Part shown: in pieces, positions 21,606 to 34,409 of the stretch
Position numbering within the stretch: the stretch's first letter is position 1
How the letters are laid out: each line of letters starts with the position of its first letter
NCBI GenBank assembly: GCA_030142905.1
Contig: JASJOG010000002.1
Location: 6,618,501 to 6,682,500 of the forward strand
Length of the DNA stretch: 64,000 bases
Direction of reading: 5' to 3'
DNA from: Heliopora coerulea
Taxonomy: Eukaryota > Cnidaria > Anthozoa > Scleralcyonacea > Helioporidae
Notes under the pieces: model-generated
What the model was told of the DNA's origin: nothing
The model's database searches: none
What the model saw: only the letters and a program-made list of their open reading frames with translations
Position numbers and translations under genes: made by a program

Positions 21606-23449
21606 GACCCATCTATGGAGCATGCATTACCTGTGAATGTCTTTCTACCTTGTAAACTCGGAAAAGTTCTCTGCATTGGCCCATGGTGGAAATTATACCT
21701 GTGTCTTGTCCTCATAAATGGTTAGAGTATCGTGTGAGATACCCTAGACATGGAGATACACTGACCCAAATAGTAAGCGACACTTACGATATAATCTGGT
21801 GGGTAGTGATCTAATATACAGAATCAAGAGCGCAAACAGAAATTTGGTAAAAGGGGGTCGTTTTTCGGTTCCGAACTGCCCTGCCCCGAACAATAGCAAC
21901 ACACACAGTAAACTATGTTAAGTATGTGTTTAGTTCATAGTAACACCATCCGACGTCAAAGGCGGCAAAAAGAGTAGAAATAACTTCTGGACAGCTCAAG
22001 ACATTAAAGCTGACAGTTGACATCCAAAAATCCTTCACCCTGCCAAAAAAAAGGGGAGGTGACCGCCCTCCCTGACTCCCCCCTTGCTGCGCCCATATAT
22101 GGAATACATAAGTTTAAGTTTCGTTGTGTCTGTTAAGTGTCGACGTTGGCTCCATACAAGTCGAACTTAATCTATTGTGAACGAACAGCCGAATCTCCAG
22201 TCGCCCACGTGTCATAAAATAGGCTTGGAAGAGGACTTTTGGAAAGTCCAGTGTTCCACCTGCAGGATAGGACCAGGCAATGAGCATGCTGTTAAGCGTG
22301 TATACGTTGACTAAAAAGTCTATCACCGTATGTTTTCAACCCGATCAAGCGCTCCTACTGGAGTTAAGAGTACTTCTTAAAACAGGGAAGTTTAATAGTT
22401 CCAATCCCCAAAACAGACCACGGAGATGTCAACATCATTGTCATACAAACCTTCAAGGTATTGACGTATTGTTTTAACGTATTTATACAGTTGTGGTGCA
22501 AGAATATTACAGCCGAGGAAAACTTGAGGTAAGAAAACAGCAAGTTGCAATATATGTGCATGTACACCTGGTATTATAAAGTCAACGAGCTGAATAAGAG
22601 GTGAATAAGAGGACGTCGTGGTGAGAATAACGAAGTGAAAACCTGCTTAGAACCAAGCTGAACCTCTGTGTTACTTGGGCTACTTTGTGGAAATCAAACA
22701 CTCGTGCCTGGTAATCTACTGGAGGGCTTTAGATAAGAATAATACGAAGTCCACTAAAAGCCTGGATTTAAATCAGCTGCACATGACCATGAATAGTAAG
22801 GCTGATAAATCTTGTGAGAAACCACTGTAGTTTCAATTTCAATCCACGAAACCTTTTCGAATCCATCCGAAGTCTGTCAAAAGAAATTTTAACTTCCCCA
22901 GCAGTATGGGCAGCACGTCCCCTCAAAGTTTTTCACCAATCCTGAATTAAAGTAATTAGCTTTTGAACAATGGATGACCTTCCATGGCCGAATAAAATCG
23001 TATGAAGGTCACCAGAATAGAATATGACTCTTACGAAAAGCAAATGAGGGGTCAGTTGAGGTAAAGAGGGAAGAAAACAGTGATAAGATCGTGACCAGAG
23101 CGTGTCGACTGATGAAGCTTAGACATTTTTCATTTACTTGATTCCGAACTAAATATTACTAAATATTGAGGTGGAAAGTGTTCATTTATCGCTTCATAAA
23201 TACCGTAAAAATTCGAATAAGCACCAACCTTCAAAAAAATGCCCACCCCTGAGCGACGATTACGAAATAAGCACCCACCTTCGAATAAGCGCCCTCCCAA
23301 ATATTTTTAATAGTTTTCTGGCCAGATATAGCTTGCCCACACGTAAAATAAGATGGACATTTAAGCTTTGGTTTATCCCGCTTTAATGCCTTCACTGTTC
23401 CACATGACGAGTGGTGTTTAGAAGTTTTTTTCATGGCAATCTGGCACTG

Positions 23450-23850
23450 CCTAAGACAACTGAAAAATGTTGACTAGAGCAAGATTTGAACTCGCACGTT
23501 CAGGATACCGGTCCGCCGAAATTTTTTTCATGATTATCATGAAAAAAATTTCTGTTCATTTATACCTCTGAGGATGATTCTGAAGAAGAGATGAACGCTG
23601 CACGTCCTCTCATGGATAAGCGTTAAGTCGTCCCGAGAACATCTCGTGCGCTTTAGTTGGATAAAAACCCGCCTCCGACCCCTGTGGACTCGATAGCTCA
23701 ACAGGTAGAGCGGCAGACCGGTATCCCGAAGGTGCGAGTTCAAATCCCGCTCAAGTCAACAGTTTTCAGTTGACTTCAGCAGTGTCAGATTATCATGAAA
23801 AAAAATTTCTGTTCATGTATATCTCTGAGGATGATTCTGAAAAAGAGTGG
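23450..23850 (+). mobile_element. tRNA-like SINE/TIR element, second copy
   Basis: Same family as 12763-13325. The tRNA-like core at 23686-23757 has matching acceptor strands, A-box tagctcaacagg (23694-23705) and B-box gagttcaaatccc (23736-23748), followed by cagttgacttcagcagtgt. A partial inverted tRNA-like copy lies at 23470-23518, joined to the rest by a foldback hinge (tttttttcatgattatcatg). I do not call it a tRNA gene because the anticodon stem does not pair. Confidence 0.75.
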
Positions 23851-24897
23851 TGTTATTCTCAAAGTTTGTATTGATGTGTCCATGTGCCCACAAAGTTCTT
23901 TCAATCGCAGAATCTCCTCTTCAAACTGCTTGGCAATGGCTCAACTATCCTATTTTGTTTTGTTAAAGTAAAATCAACTTCTTATCTTTTGTTTTGTTAT
24001 TCTCTAAAAAGAAAGTGTCCTCATCAATTGGAAACGATGCAAAATGGAATTAGCGCTCATCTTCAAGGTTGATTTTTTCCAACCAGTCATCAGTTACGCT
24101 ATGGGCCAAACTATAGCCCACTTACTTGTTGGCTTGTTGTAATTTCCCTTCAGTAATTATTTGCTAATATTAAATATCATGAATGATTTAGTGTGGAAAT
24201 AACACCTGAAAGTGTTGCCAAAAAGAGTTAATATTGTGTGTACAAGTTATAAATATTGTGGGAGTTGTTCATCTGAAATTTATTCAACGTTTCTTGGATA
24301 GCAACTCCAGATTCTATGACTTGGTGCTATAGTTTTTAAAACAGAATGAATCAATCCCATACTCAGCTAGCTTCCGTGACGTTTTCCCTGCACAAATAAA
24401 AACCTCCCGTTAACTAGGGTAAAATTATCAACCAAAGCAGAACAGCGCATCAAAAATTTACGTCGTACTTTATTTCATTTGTTATAATTTTAAATTAAAT
24501 GTCTCAAGGACGGAGCAAGAAGAGCGGTACGTGATTTTGAGAGCCCAGCCAAAGACAAACTTAATGTTCACTTCTTGTCGGTCTGTAACGACTTTTCAAT
24601 TTTACTCTGGCTAACGCCAAATAATTCGTCTTGAACCGGAAAGACTTTGGTAAGAATACAAGCTCTTGATATCGATGTGTTTTGATTGTACTTAAAAGTT
24701 GATTTGTTACTGGTTTCTTTGAACAAATTATTGTCTGATCTGTGTTATAAACCCGCAAGAAAGCAGTGGCAGATATTCTTACATGTTTTCTCCCACCCAC
24801 TCAAGGTTACATTTTGCGCCTACCTTGCTCATCAACCTGACTTTTTCCAAGTAATATTTGAATGTGTAATATAATTTGCAGTTGTTTTGACTGATAG

Positions 24898-25008
24898 CTT
24901 TATGAAGTTGCGTTTGAAGCAAAAATGTTGCAAGAAACAAAGGAATATTACCGAGCTGAGTCCGTCCGACTATTTTCAGAATTGACGTGTTCAGCGTATC
25001 TGTTGAAA
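24898..25008 (+). CDS. CUL2: CUL2 exon
   Basis: Acceptor tttgactgatag, then LYEVAFEAKMLQETKEYYRA and the ELTCSAYLLK end, donor gtaagt; 37 codons, phase 0 at both ends. It matches FYQEIFESPFL...EYYKQEAS..SQYMEK of CUL2. Confidence 0.92.
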
Positions 25009-25019
25009 GTAAGTGTTGG

Positions 25020-26495
25020 CAACTGGTATTTCACTCATGGCGATTGCTGTGGGTACAAAGTTTGCCTTGGGCGTTGGGTTCCTTCACAAGTAGGGAACTG
25101 TTGTTGTAAAAGGTTATGACGTGCTAGTCATCCGTTGTTTTGTTGTTGGGATAATTGGTTGTGTTGTTTAGTTCATCGTTCGTTAGTTATTGGGCGCTGG
25201 GTTCATTCGCAGGTAATGAAATGTTGCTGTAGAAAGTTGTGTTGTGTTGGTCATTGGTTGTGTTGGGTTCGTTCCTTATTGCGTTCATTGGTAGTTGTGT
25301 TGCTGGGCTCATTGTTCGTTAGCTGTTGAGCGTTGGGTTCATTCGCATGTAGCGAACTGAATTGCTGTTATAGGTTGTGTCGTGTTTCTCAGTGGTAGTT
25401 CAGTTTTTCGGTTCTTCGTTCATTGGCTGTTGGGCGTTGGGTTCATTCACAAGTAGTGATCCGTTATTATAGAAGGTTGTGTTGTGTTAGTCATTTGTTG
25501 ATGGACTATCGGGTTCATTGCTAATTGGGTTTATTGGTAGTATTTTTGCTGGGTTCATTGATCATTGGCTGTTGGGAGTTGAGTTCATTCACAGGTAGTG
25601 AACTGTTGTTATAGGTTGTGTTGTGTTGGTCATTGGTTGTTGGACTGTTGGGTTTGTTGGCTGTTGTGCGTTGGGTTCATTTACAGGCAGTCAATTTTTG
25701 TTATAGAAGGTTGTGTTGTGCTGGTCATTAGTTGTTCGACTGTTGGGTTTATTGGCAGTTTTGTTCCTGGGCTGGTTGTTCATTGGTTGTTGGGCGTTGG
25801 ATTCATTCGCAGGTACCAAGTTGTTGGGATCATTGGTTGTTGGAGTCCTTATTTTGTTGTTGTGTTCATTGTTTGTTGGGTTTTGGATTCATTCGTAGGT
25901 AGCTTATTCTAGTTATGGCAGGTTGTTTTGTGTTGGTTGTTGGTAATCGTAATGTTGTTGGGTTCCTTGGAGATTTTGTTGCTGGGTTCATTGTTCATTG
26001 GTTGTAGGGCGTTGGGTTCATTCACAGGTAGTGAACTGTTGTTATAGAAAGGTGTTTTGTGTTGGTCATTGGTTGTTGAGCTTTTGGATCATTGCTTATT
26101 GGGTTCATTGGTTTTTTTGTTGTTGGGCTCATGGTTTATGGGTGCTTGTGCGTTGGATTCATTCGCAGGTAGGGAATTTCTGTTAAAGAAGGTTGTGTTG
26201 TTTTGGTAATTGGTTGTTGGTTGTTGGACTGTTAGGTTTGTTGCCTGTTGGGCGTTGGGCTTATTTACAGGCAGCCAATTGTTGCTATAGAAGGTTATAT
26301 TGAGCTGGTCATTGGTTGTTGGACTGTTGGGTTCATTGGCAGTTTTGTTGCTGGGTTCGTTGTTCATTGGTTGTTGGGCGTTTGCTTCAGTCGCAGGTAG
26401 CGAATTGTTGTCATACAAGGTTATGTTGTGTTTGTCATTGGTTGTTGTGTTGTTGGGTTCATTGTTCATTGATATAAAAAGAAGGAATACTGCGT
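25020..26495. repeat. Intronic satellite, strongly G/T-biased, about 12 units
   Basis: The anchor gttgggttcattcgcaggta recurs at about 25075, 25195, 25333, 25437, 25573, 25668, 25795, 25877, 26011, 26148, 26252 and 26380, spaced 80-137 bases apart (often about 135 alternating with about 100). The open frames on both strands are repeat artefacts. It starts only a few bases after the CUL2 donor at 25009 and a stray unit reappears at 26995-27085, so a later MITE split the array. Confidence 0.9.
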
Positions 26496-26559
26496 AGACA
26501 GTGTCAAATAAGCTAGGAAGTCCAAAGGTTGGTTACTGCCGTGACTGATCGCAATTACC

Positions 26560-26960
26560 AACTATCAGCAATTAGTATATACCTCGTAAGTGGATAATGT
26601 TTTTTCCGCGATCTGATTAGTTCCTCTATCTCGGAATATCCTGCACTATTCACCTCCGAGCAAAACAAGATGGCGTCCAGTTATGTTTACGTTACGGAAA
26701 AGAACTTTTTATGAACGAAGGAAGTCCGTCCCAGACAACACCAAAAAAGTAACGAAATTTTACAATTAAGTATTGAAAGATATGTGTTTCTTTTATTTTT
26801 TACCAATAAATGCACTTAGGATGTGTTTCAAAATGTTTTGTTTACAAGTGATGAGTGGGCGACAAGCCGACATCCCGTAAAATTGTAAAAATTTCCAAAA
26901 TATCATGGCCAGGTAAATATCTACACTATTCACCGACTCTAAGGCGAATAATTGTTTTTT
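26560..26960 (+). mobile_element. MITE inserted into the satellite
   Basis: About 400 bases with tattcacc/ggtgaata motifs near both ends and a copy in the opposite orientation at 27895-28330; shared blocks include cctctatctcggaatatcct and its reverse complement, aagatggcgtcc and cacattcct-like segments. No coding potential. Confidence 0.75.
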
Positions 26961-27159
26961 GTCAGTCAGGGCAGTCTCCAACCTTTAATCTTTTTTCGTT
27001 GTTCACTGGCGGTTGGGCATTGGGTTCATTCGCAGGTAAAAAGTTGTAGTTATTGAAGGTTGTGTTCTGTTGGTTATTGACTGTCTTGTGTGTGCCGCAG
27101 CGCTGTTTTTAAAATACCTAGTTAGAACAAGGCCACTCTGATTTATTCCTGATTTTTAG

Positions 27160-27322
27160 GCAGACTTGATGATACGAGAAGAAAACTTAAGAGCATCTAG
27201 ATTTTTTCACAATGTTTCGACTAACAAGGTTTACAAAGAATGCGAGGGAGAGCTTGTCGAGAATCACGTCGGACTTCTGCAGACAGAATGTAGACAAATG
27301 ATAAAAGATGAAAATGTCGACG
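27160..27322 (+). CDS. CUL2: CUL2 exon
   Basis: Acceptor gatttttag, then 54 codons: ADLMIREENLRASRFF, KVYKECEGELVENHVGLL and ECRQMIKDENVD. Donor gtaaga after one base of the next Asp. It matches RLKDEEIRCRKYL...[21 protein letters not shown] of CUL2, in the third cullin repeat. Confidence 0.94.
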
Positions 27323-27650
27323 GTAAGAGAACGAAATACAATTAACAAAATTCAGTTCGTGGTTTAGTTGAATAGTGGGAACCAATCGATGAGAATCTCT
27401 ACGTTGACTTTCATGTCTTTAATTTAATTGTGTTAGCGCTGCCACAGCAATGTTCGTGGCGAAATGGAAGAAAAAAAATCAAGATATTCAATAGTTCGTC
27501 CAAAGTAACCGTTCGGTACTTCTGCTTCTCAAACTGCGGCGTCCATATCGAATCCACTTGGCATCTCTGAAAAGTTCAGGGGACTGTCATAACCATACAA
27601 TGAAATGACAACTCTTGACACGTCTATACTTGATTTATAAAAAGGAAATA
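27323..27650. other. CUL2 intron segment, nothing recognised
   Basis: No coding or repeat signature seen. Confidence 0.5.
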
Positions 27651-28489
27651 CAGTAGTCTTCCGTTATCTCGAATTCTCTAGGTAAACGGAAAACAATTCG
27701 AGATAACGAAGAGTCAAGGAAACGTACATTATTTCATTAGAAAGAGAGAAATACTGCAACTGCATGTTATTCATGATGCATATCTTTTATTCTGACATAG
27801 TGTTAAGTAATATACGCGACTATAAGCAGAGACCACCTGTGACTATAAGCAGTTCAGTTTAAGAAAACGAACAAAACTTTAAAAATGTCTACTAAAGAAC
27901 AATTATTCACCGAAGTGGAGGTGAATACATATCTAGACTATTCACCAACACTGAGGTGAATAATTGTTTTAGCATATATCTCGCATAATTGTTTTCAGAT
28001 ATTTCTTTTTTTTAATTTTCAAAGAATTTTCTCGAACTTCAGTTTGTCGCCCATTCATCATTTGTAAACGAAACATTTTGAACACATTCTGAGTGCATTT
28101 ATCGCTAAAAAGTAAAAGAAAATACATACGTCTGAATACTTTATTGCCAAATTTTGTTGCTTTTTTGGCAAGGCGACTTCGTTTGTTTAAAGTTCTTCTT
28201 CCGTAGCTTCAACAAAACGGGACGCCATCTTGTTTATCTCGGAGGTGAATAGGGCAAGATATTCCGAGGCAGAGGAACCAATAAGATTGCGCAAAAAACA
28301 CCATCCACCTGCGAGGTATATGCTAATATTATTTATAGTTTCGTTTCACCATCTTCCTCTGTTTGCGAGTCGTTTTCAATGCATGTTCGCGATAAAGAAG
28401 GTTAATTTGTATGTAGGGAAGGGAAAAGTGTTCGAGATAGCGGGGTATTCGAGATAACCGAATTCGAGAAACAAGATAGTGAAGTACTG
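27651..28489. mobile_element. Tigger/pogo-like MITE with a nested MITE
   Basis: The left end cagtagtcttccgttatctc is preceded by TA. The right end, read in reverse, starts cagtacttcac and rejoins tctcgaattc. This TIR style (CAGT..., TCGAA) is that of Tigger/pogo elements. Inside, 27895-28330 is an inverted copy of the MITE at 26560-26960, a nested insertion. Confidence 0.65.
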
Positions 28490-29310
28490 AAAAATATGGA
28501 TCAGAACCAAGGGAAACGGGAGTGTGTTGGGGAGAACGAGAGATACTCTTCAGAAGACTACGAAATGCTTCATGTAATAAGCTTAAAAGGTTGATGAACT
28601 GCCGAAACTGAAGTGACAATACGTTTCTTAAAAAAGCGTTTTGAGCGAAAGCCTTCGTCAGAGAGTGAAACGCTTACACTCTGGTAAAGGGTCTTCTGAA
28701 GCAAGACGTATGTTTCTTTCTCATTTCATTGTCAAGCCGTGCACATCTGTCAACCTTCTAGCTTTTTGTATCTCTCAACTGTATAATTGCTGACAATAGG
28801 TAGATGTTCGTCAAGCTCGATCCATGAAAAAATAGGTTTTCAGACCCCAGATTGAGATCGATATCGCAGTCTTCTGATTGTTGGTGAGACGCTGTAACCA
28901 TCATTCTACGGAGGTTCAGTTGGAGAACCTGGGTGTTGGCTGAACCATCCTTATCTCGGGCGCAGAAAACGTTTTTCTAAATAAATGAGCTTGATGAACA
29001 TCTGTTTATTGTTTGTAAGAACGCCAAATTCGCACATTCACAAGATTTCTTTGTAACATTAATGTCGATTATTTTGGCAGTTGAACTGGGTTTAACTTTT
29101 CAATGCGGCAGTAATCGCGACCCCGACGGAAAAATTTCAGGAAAACACGTGTCGTCGAAATGCAGACGATGACTATGCGGGGAAGTTGACGCCAGCTTGT
29201 CCCGCCCCCCCTAGCAGTAAGATAATTACAAGTGTTATTTATGATAAATCCACTTACTAACTGAAGACGTAGGAAAAGAAAACAGCTACAAGTTTCCATC
29301 TTGCATGTAC
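28490..29310. other. CUL2 intron segment with a decayed hammerhead-like patch
   Basis: 28636-28663 on the minus strand reads CTGACGA, a short helix with loop TTTC, then CAAAACG in place of GAAACG, i.e. a hammerhead core with one inactivating change. Otherwise nothing recognised. A degenerate tRNA-like block may lie around 28850-28930. Confidence 0.4.
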
Positions 29311-29458
29311 GTATGTATGTATGTGTGTATGTACGTACGTACGTATGTATGTATATAACTTAAAATCTATTCGTCGCTACTCTGAGTTTCACGCTTGACG
29401 GCGATCTTCAGATGTATACGAATATATAGATTATATATATATATATATATATATATAG
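29311..29458. repeat. TATG/TACG microsatellite, hammerhead-like core and (AT)n
   Basis: 29311-29355 is (gtat/gtac)n and 29434-29457 is (at)n. Between them, on the minus strand, 29411-29378 reads CTGAAGA, helix II CGC/GCG, GAAAC, loop TCAGA, GTA, with a distal helix I (attcgt/acgaat). It is a plausible but imperfect hammerhead. Confidence 0.6.
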
Positions 29459-31287
29459 TTGCACATTCAGGTAAATACTGTAAATGCACGCTTGAATATC
29501 TCTGCGGTCACTAAAAACAATCTCAAACAACTAAATTTTGTGATTTCTCTGGAGAAGCTCAGAGCAGAAGAGAAACTTTTACTGTTTAACTACTATTCCG
29601 CGACTGCCCAACCCCTTCAAACCAAGTCTGGATCCGATAGTGCAAACTGATACTGCGACATTGTTAAATGGCTGTGGCAGTGAGCGGTTCGAACACGGAA
29701 ATCCTACAGTTTGATTGGTTCATAAGTGGTCGGATATTTACCATATTGCCACGCTCACGGAGTTTAAAAACTCCTTGCTTTTATCGAATAAAACGTAAAA
29801 TTTTTGACGAAATATGAATTAAAAATGTATTGCGAACAGTCCGAAAAGGAAAAGCAACTGTGCGGAGTGACGTTGATGAAGAAATTCTATATAAAATGAA
29901 GACAGAATTGCAAGTTTTTATTTGACGTTCTATATCTTTGCACTCGCTGCGCTCGTCTCGGTCCGTACTTGAAAATTTAGGTCCGATATTTCACTTATAC
30001 AGGCTTCACGCTCGGTCAGTAATTAGTAATTATTATATTGCTGGCACTACTTCCGGTGAAATGGAGCGTTCTAATTGGCTGCGACGCTCTGACTGGTAGT
30101 CATTACTTTTCCGTAATGGACCGACCCATTACGAGTTCTGGTTTGCATTAGGAAATGTTCAGAGCTTGTTTTTGCCAAAGACTACGTGTTTTTTTATTTA
30201 TTCGTTTACTTTTCTAACTAAAGTCATCGAGGAAAAGGTTTAACCAAGTCGTAAGCAGTTCGTTTTTGATTAATCCTTTGTTTGTTTGTCTTCAAAGCAA
30301 CTGGGAAATTTTCCCGCCAAAACCTGCCGGTCTGTGAGAAAAACCCACTTTATTGGAATTGTTTTCATTTAGATGTCTAATTTATTAGTTTTTACTCGGG
30401 AATTCACAGCAAATTGATCTTTCTTTCTATTCTGTGCCTGGAAAAGCGCTTAACGACTCTTTGTCACGCTATACGGGTGTTTTTACCAGACTGAGTATAA
30501 TGACCGCGCTCTCGGTTTAAAAGAAATTAGTATTAAACTAAATAGATTACGTTGTAGCATTGAACAAAACTACACATTTGCGTTGTAATTAACTCGGAGC
30601 ATTCCTCCTCCGGCGCTCTGAAATTCTTAGCCATTCTGGCCAGTTTGCGTACAACTATCTTCTTAGTAAATGCTAACGTCGCCGTAAAAGCGTGAAAAAA
30701 GGGAAAATGTTTTTGGCAGCGTATTTTATAGAGGTACCATGGAGCCCAGAATGTCCGAGAGACTTTCAATTATTCACTCGTACTTTAAAGTTATATTGCG
30801 TGGACCCGTAACTTTTCACGACCCCGTCATGTTGCCTTAAAAGTTACATGAACCCCTTTCGGTTAAATGAAATCCGGGCTCTTCACCCTGAGTACCCGTG
30901 ACTTCATTGAGATGTTGCAAGGAACCACAACCAGCCGACAACTTCAAGAAATATAGAACAAAACAGATTCTGAAAACTAACATCTTTTGAACTCAAAATT
31001 CGAGTTAGAGCAAGGCAAAAGTGAGACGGTAATATTTCGACTTTATTGCAAAGTCATGATTTGGAAAAGACATCGTAAAGGATTTCTTCCAGTGCTATTA
31101 AATGTGACCGTCATCTTGGTTTTCATGTGAATGTCTTCTGGATATCAAGGGATTGACTGCAAACCACCGATTACATCTTAGACGTTTTTTTGTAAAAAGC
31201 ACTGTCGGTTCAGGCTTCAGCGCAGACGAATTGCCGTATTCAGACGGGTGTAGTAATTGAGATAAATGTGTAGTGCGATGTGTGATA
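29459..31287. other. CUL2 intron segment, no gene
   Basis: 29459-30000 has a coding-like remnant on + (EKLRAEEKLLLFNYYS, then stops) that I cannot identify. Nothing else recognised. Confidence 0.45.
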
Positions 31288-31895
31288 CAGTTGACTCCCG
31301 ATAACTCGAACCATCGGGGGAAATCGAAATAAGTTCGAATTATCGAAAGTTCGAGTTGTTGGGAGTTCGAGTTATCGGGAGATGGCAACATATAAGCGGA
31401 AATTAGAGAGTAAAATGTGTTTTGTCTACATGGTTCGTTACTATTTAAACAGAGTGCGTTTTGGTCAGGTTTATTTGAGAAAAAGAGTACAAACGAAACG
31501 ATGCCTTGCCAACAAAGCAACAAAACATGTTCTATGTATACCAAATACCAAGAGACTAAAGAACTTGACGCAAAGGACCATTAAACACTTCAAAATTAAC
31601 ATACACTGCTCAGTTTGATTCAAAGTAAATTAAATGTTCTGAATTGTGCCTTGACATCATTACTCTTTATTGACAAATGAAGTTCGAGTTATCGAGAGGA
31701 AATTATAAAGAAAATAACCTGAAGGGAAAACAATTTCACTTCGAATTAGCGGGATGTTCGAGTTATCAAGGGTTCGAGATACCGCGGGTAAAATCACAGT
31801 AAAAGTATGAAGCAAATCCAGGGGAAATTGACTTTGGTTCGAGGTAGTGCGAGCTTCGAGTTATCGGAGGGTTTCGAGTTATCGGGAGTCAACTA
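31288..31895. mobile_element. Tigger/pogo-like MITE with TA target duplication
   Basis: The left end cagttgactcccgataactc and the right end, in reverse, tagttgactcccgataactc form TIRs, with TA on each side (31286-31287 and 31896-31897). Extra ttcgagttatcggg copies lie inside each end. 608 bases; no transposase frame. Confidence 0.85.
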
Positions 31896-31962
31896 TATTT
31901 GTTTTATCTTTTAAATTGTTGTCTTCATATTTATTTTATTGGGTTTTTTATTTTTATTTCAG

Positions 31963-32052
31963 ACTTGGGAAGGATGTACTTATTAATGAAATCAAGTGTT
32001 AACGGTTTACGGACAATGGTGAAGGAACTAGAAGATAATATAACGCAAACAG
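31963..32052 (+). CDS. CUL2: CUL2 exon
   Basis: Acceptor ttttatttcag, then DLGRMYLLMKSSVNGLRTMV and KELEDNITQTG, donor gtattt. It matches [27 protein letters not shown] of CUL2. The first Asp and last Gly codons are split with the neighbouring exons, which fit. Confidence 0.93.
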
Positions 32053-34409
32053 GTATTTCGATGCATTTTTTCGCTCTCTGAACAGTTGGCATTTGGATAC
32101 TTAGCGACACTTGAGAAAAGCGCAAAAAACGTGAATCGCTGGGCGAGCGGTTCTAGCTTTCCAAAATCAGCCAATCAGATCTTCGAACAATACACGTGGT
32201 CGGTCCACGTTTAATTGTTCCCGAATTATCTAAGCACGCTAACAGCTGAAACGTACAAAGAGAGAATCTCACGCCATATAGGTAATAATCCCCACGAACA
32301 TTAAGAAATTAACTCCTTCGGCATTATTTCAATTTGTTGATTTTTTCGCGAAAGTTTAATATCTTTTTATACCGGTTCATACTTAGCGATGAATCATGGG
32401 TAATCAGGGCAATCTCGAGGGAAGCATTTGACGTGTGGTGGTTATGGATTTAGTCTGTCTTCGTTATTTGCCTTGATTGCTCGTGTTTCGTCGGCCAACG
32501 AGAACCGGTCTGTTATTTCGGCTCAGTGTGGTATTATCAGAGGAGAATCAAAGCAGATAAATTTGATCTTTTCGTTTGCCCCAGTCAAGAAATTGCTAGA
32601 GAAGCTGTTCAGTTGATAATTGAAAAGATTCAGCTGGCCCTTTCCTTTAAGTAAAGTAAAAGAAAGCATTTTTCTTTATGCTGGATAACCCTATCAGCTA
32701 GCTAAGCTGTTGACCCTGGAGATTCAGTTAGGGCCACCCCCATGGGTCCAGTGATGTTACAGGGGGAAACCAGAGTACCAGGAGGATACCTGAAGATCCT
32801 TAAAAAAAAAAAAAGGTGGACAACAGTCTTCTCGCATGTGACCCATGGTAACTTTAATCAAATAATTGCATGAAGCCGGAATATAATCCAAGTCAATGTG
32901 GTGAGAGACACGAGCACTTCTACAGCGCACCTTTATCCTCACCGTGGCGCTGTTGTGGGTTCAAAATCGTATAATAATTATTTAAGAGAAAGAAAAAAGA
33001 CTGTAAATTAGTTTATTTTCCTAGGTTAGTCGAGTTTTGACAAATCGCTCAGTAAGGCGAAGTTCAAATCGCTGAGTGATCCGTACAGGTTCTTCTGCTG
33101 TGGTACAATCGAAAAGCCTACTTGCAGGCAACATACTATTTTAGGCAGCCTTTGTTTACAGCATATTTAACGAAGGAAAATTACAGGTTAAATAATTAGT
33201 AATTCAATGTTTGCAATCGCAAATGACCTACCAAGAACCGTTCCTTTTCATTAATTTGAAGGAAAAATTTGACTGTTTGATTGTTACTTATTCGGTAGAA
33301 ATGCACAAAGAAGTCATATTAATTTCTTTGTTATCATTAACGCTTGCAACTGCAAAGAGTGTCGGTAGAAATTGAAAAATTGTCTCCGCAAAACTCAAGT
33401 CTTACGCATTTTATGAATAAACTGCAAGCTACTCAAAAATCTATTCGACCTTTGGAAGTTATCCGTTTTCTCTGGACTTCGTTTTTTTGTCGCGTAAGGT
33501 TTACTTTTAATTCGACGCATGAGCCGAAGTCCTTTGTCTCGGGGAGGTCTAGCCAAGTTACTACATATATGGAGGAGTTAGTGTGGAGTATCACCTACAT
33601 AAGGAGTTTCGCAGAGTACCGCCAATCTGATAGTAGGTTAGTAATTTTTGATGCACTCTTCGGACGTTTTGTATAGTAATGGGGGATTTGAGCCCCTTAA
33701 TTCCCCCATCACTATGCCACTGCTTTTACACTTTTCACAAAGTCAAGTTTTGTTTGAGTTCTACAGTATGTACAGTATACTTAAGCTTGTGAAAAGACGG
33801 TAGTGATGAGGCCTTTTTGAAACTCATCTACGTGGACTAAGAGACTTCCTTGGTGGCATTCCAATCGCTTTTGGATTGGTTAAAGGTGCAAATAAAGTCA
33901 GAATAAGTTTTGCGATTCCGTAAAAGGGACACAAAAATGGCTTATTAGTTCTATTATAATTTTTAATTTGGTCCATCCGTTTCGGAGGTATCTCTTGGAG
34001 TACTGCCAAGAAGCCCGATTTTGAATTCTCGGCTCGGAATTCTCCGTAAATTGCATAGTCAGTTTCCTTCCAAACCTGACGTGATTCAGTAAATGTTCCT
34101 GATGATTCCTGACAGCTCAGTGTTACAATTTCCACACTTGCACGAACATGATAAGTTGACAATAAACACGATAAATCGAGTGCATGACATTTTAACAACT
34201 GATGTATGTATCCGATTAAGTTACTCGAGTCTTCCGAAGGTATTGCAACTTTAGTTAGCGAATCGAAAGCTGGAATCGTGTCTATTAGACAACATTACAT
34301 ACCCCAGGACGAACAGTTGTATGGGACCATTGTATCGCGTAAATGGGCTCTCAGAGAAGTCTGTTATTGGGGATGTTGATCTGGTTATTCTTCAATTGAA
34401 TAAATGAGG
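32053..34409. other. CUL2 intron segment, no gene
   Basis: A + frame of 110 codons (33344-33676) and a - frame of 124 codons (33824-34198) show no recognisable domain. 33676-33715 is a small palindrome (gggggattt...ccccc). 34302-34350 resembles the right end of the element at 60077. Confidence 0.5.

Larger units (their letters stand above)
20849..24897. other. CUL2 intron (probably two introns around an unlocated small exon)
   Basis: An exon of about 38 nt coding for the VxVxxYKKKxPLK-like segment should lie here. A candidate around 23029-23062 (reading YEKQMRGQL) has the wrong end phase and was not accepted. 21446-21605 is a decayed inverted copy of the MITE at 4728-4924. 23171-23300 holds three cgaataagc units of an unidentified repeat. 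23450-23850 is a tRNA-like element. The rest shows nothing recognisable. Confidence 0.6.

Noticed and set aside
23029..23062. Candidate for the missing small CUL2 exon (YEKQMRGQL)
   Set aside because: Its end is in phase 2, but phase 0 is needed to join the exon at 24898.
25598..26497. Several hydrophobic or Asn-rich frames on both strands
   Set aside because: All lie in the G/T-biased satellite and shift frame between units.
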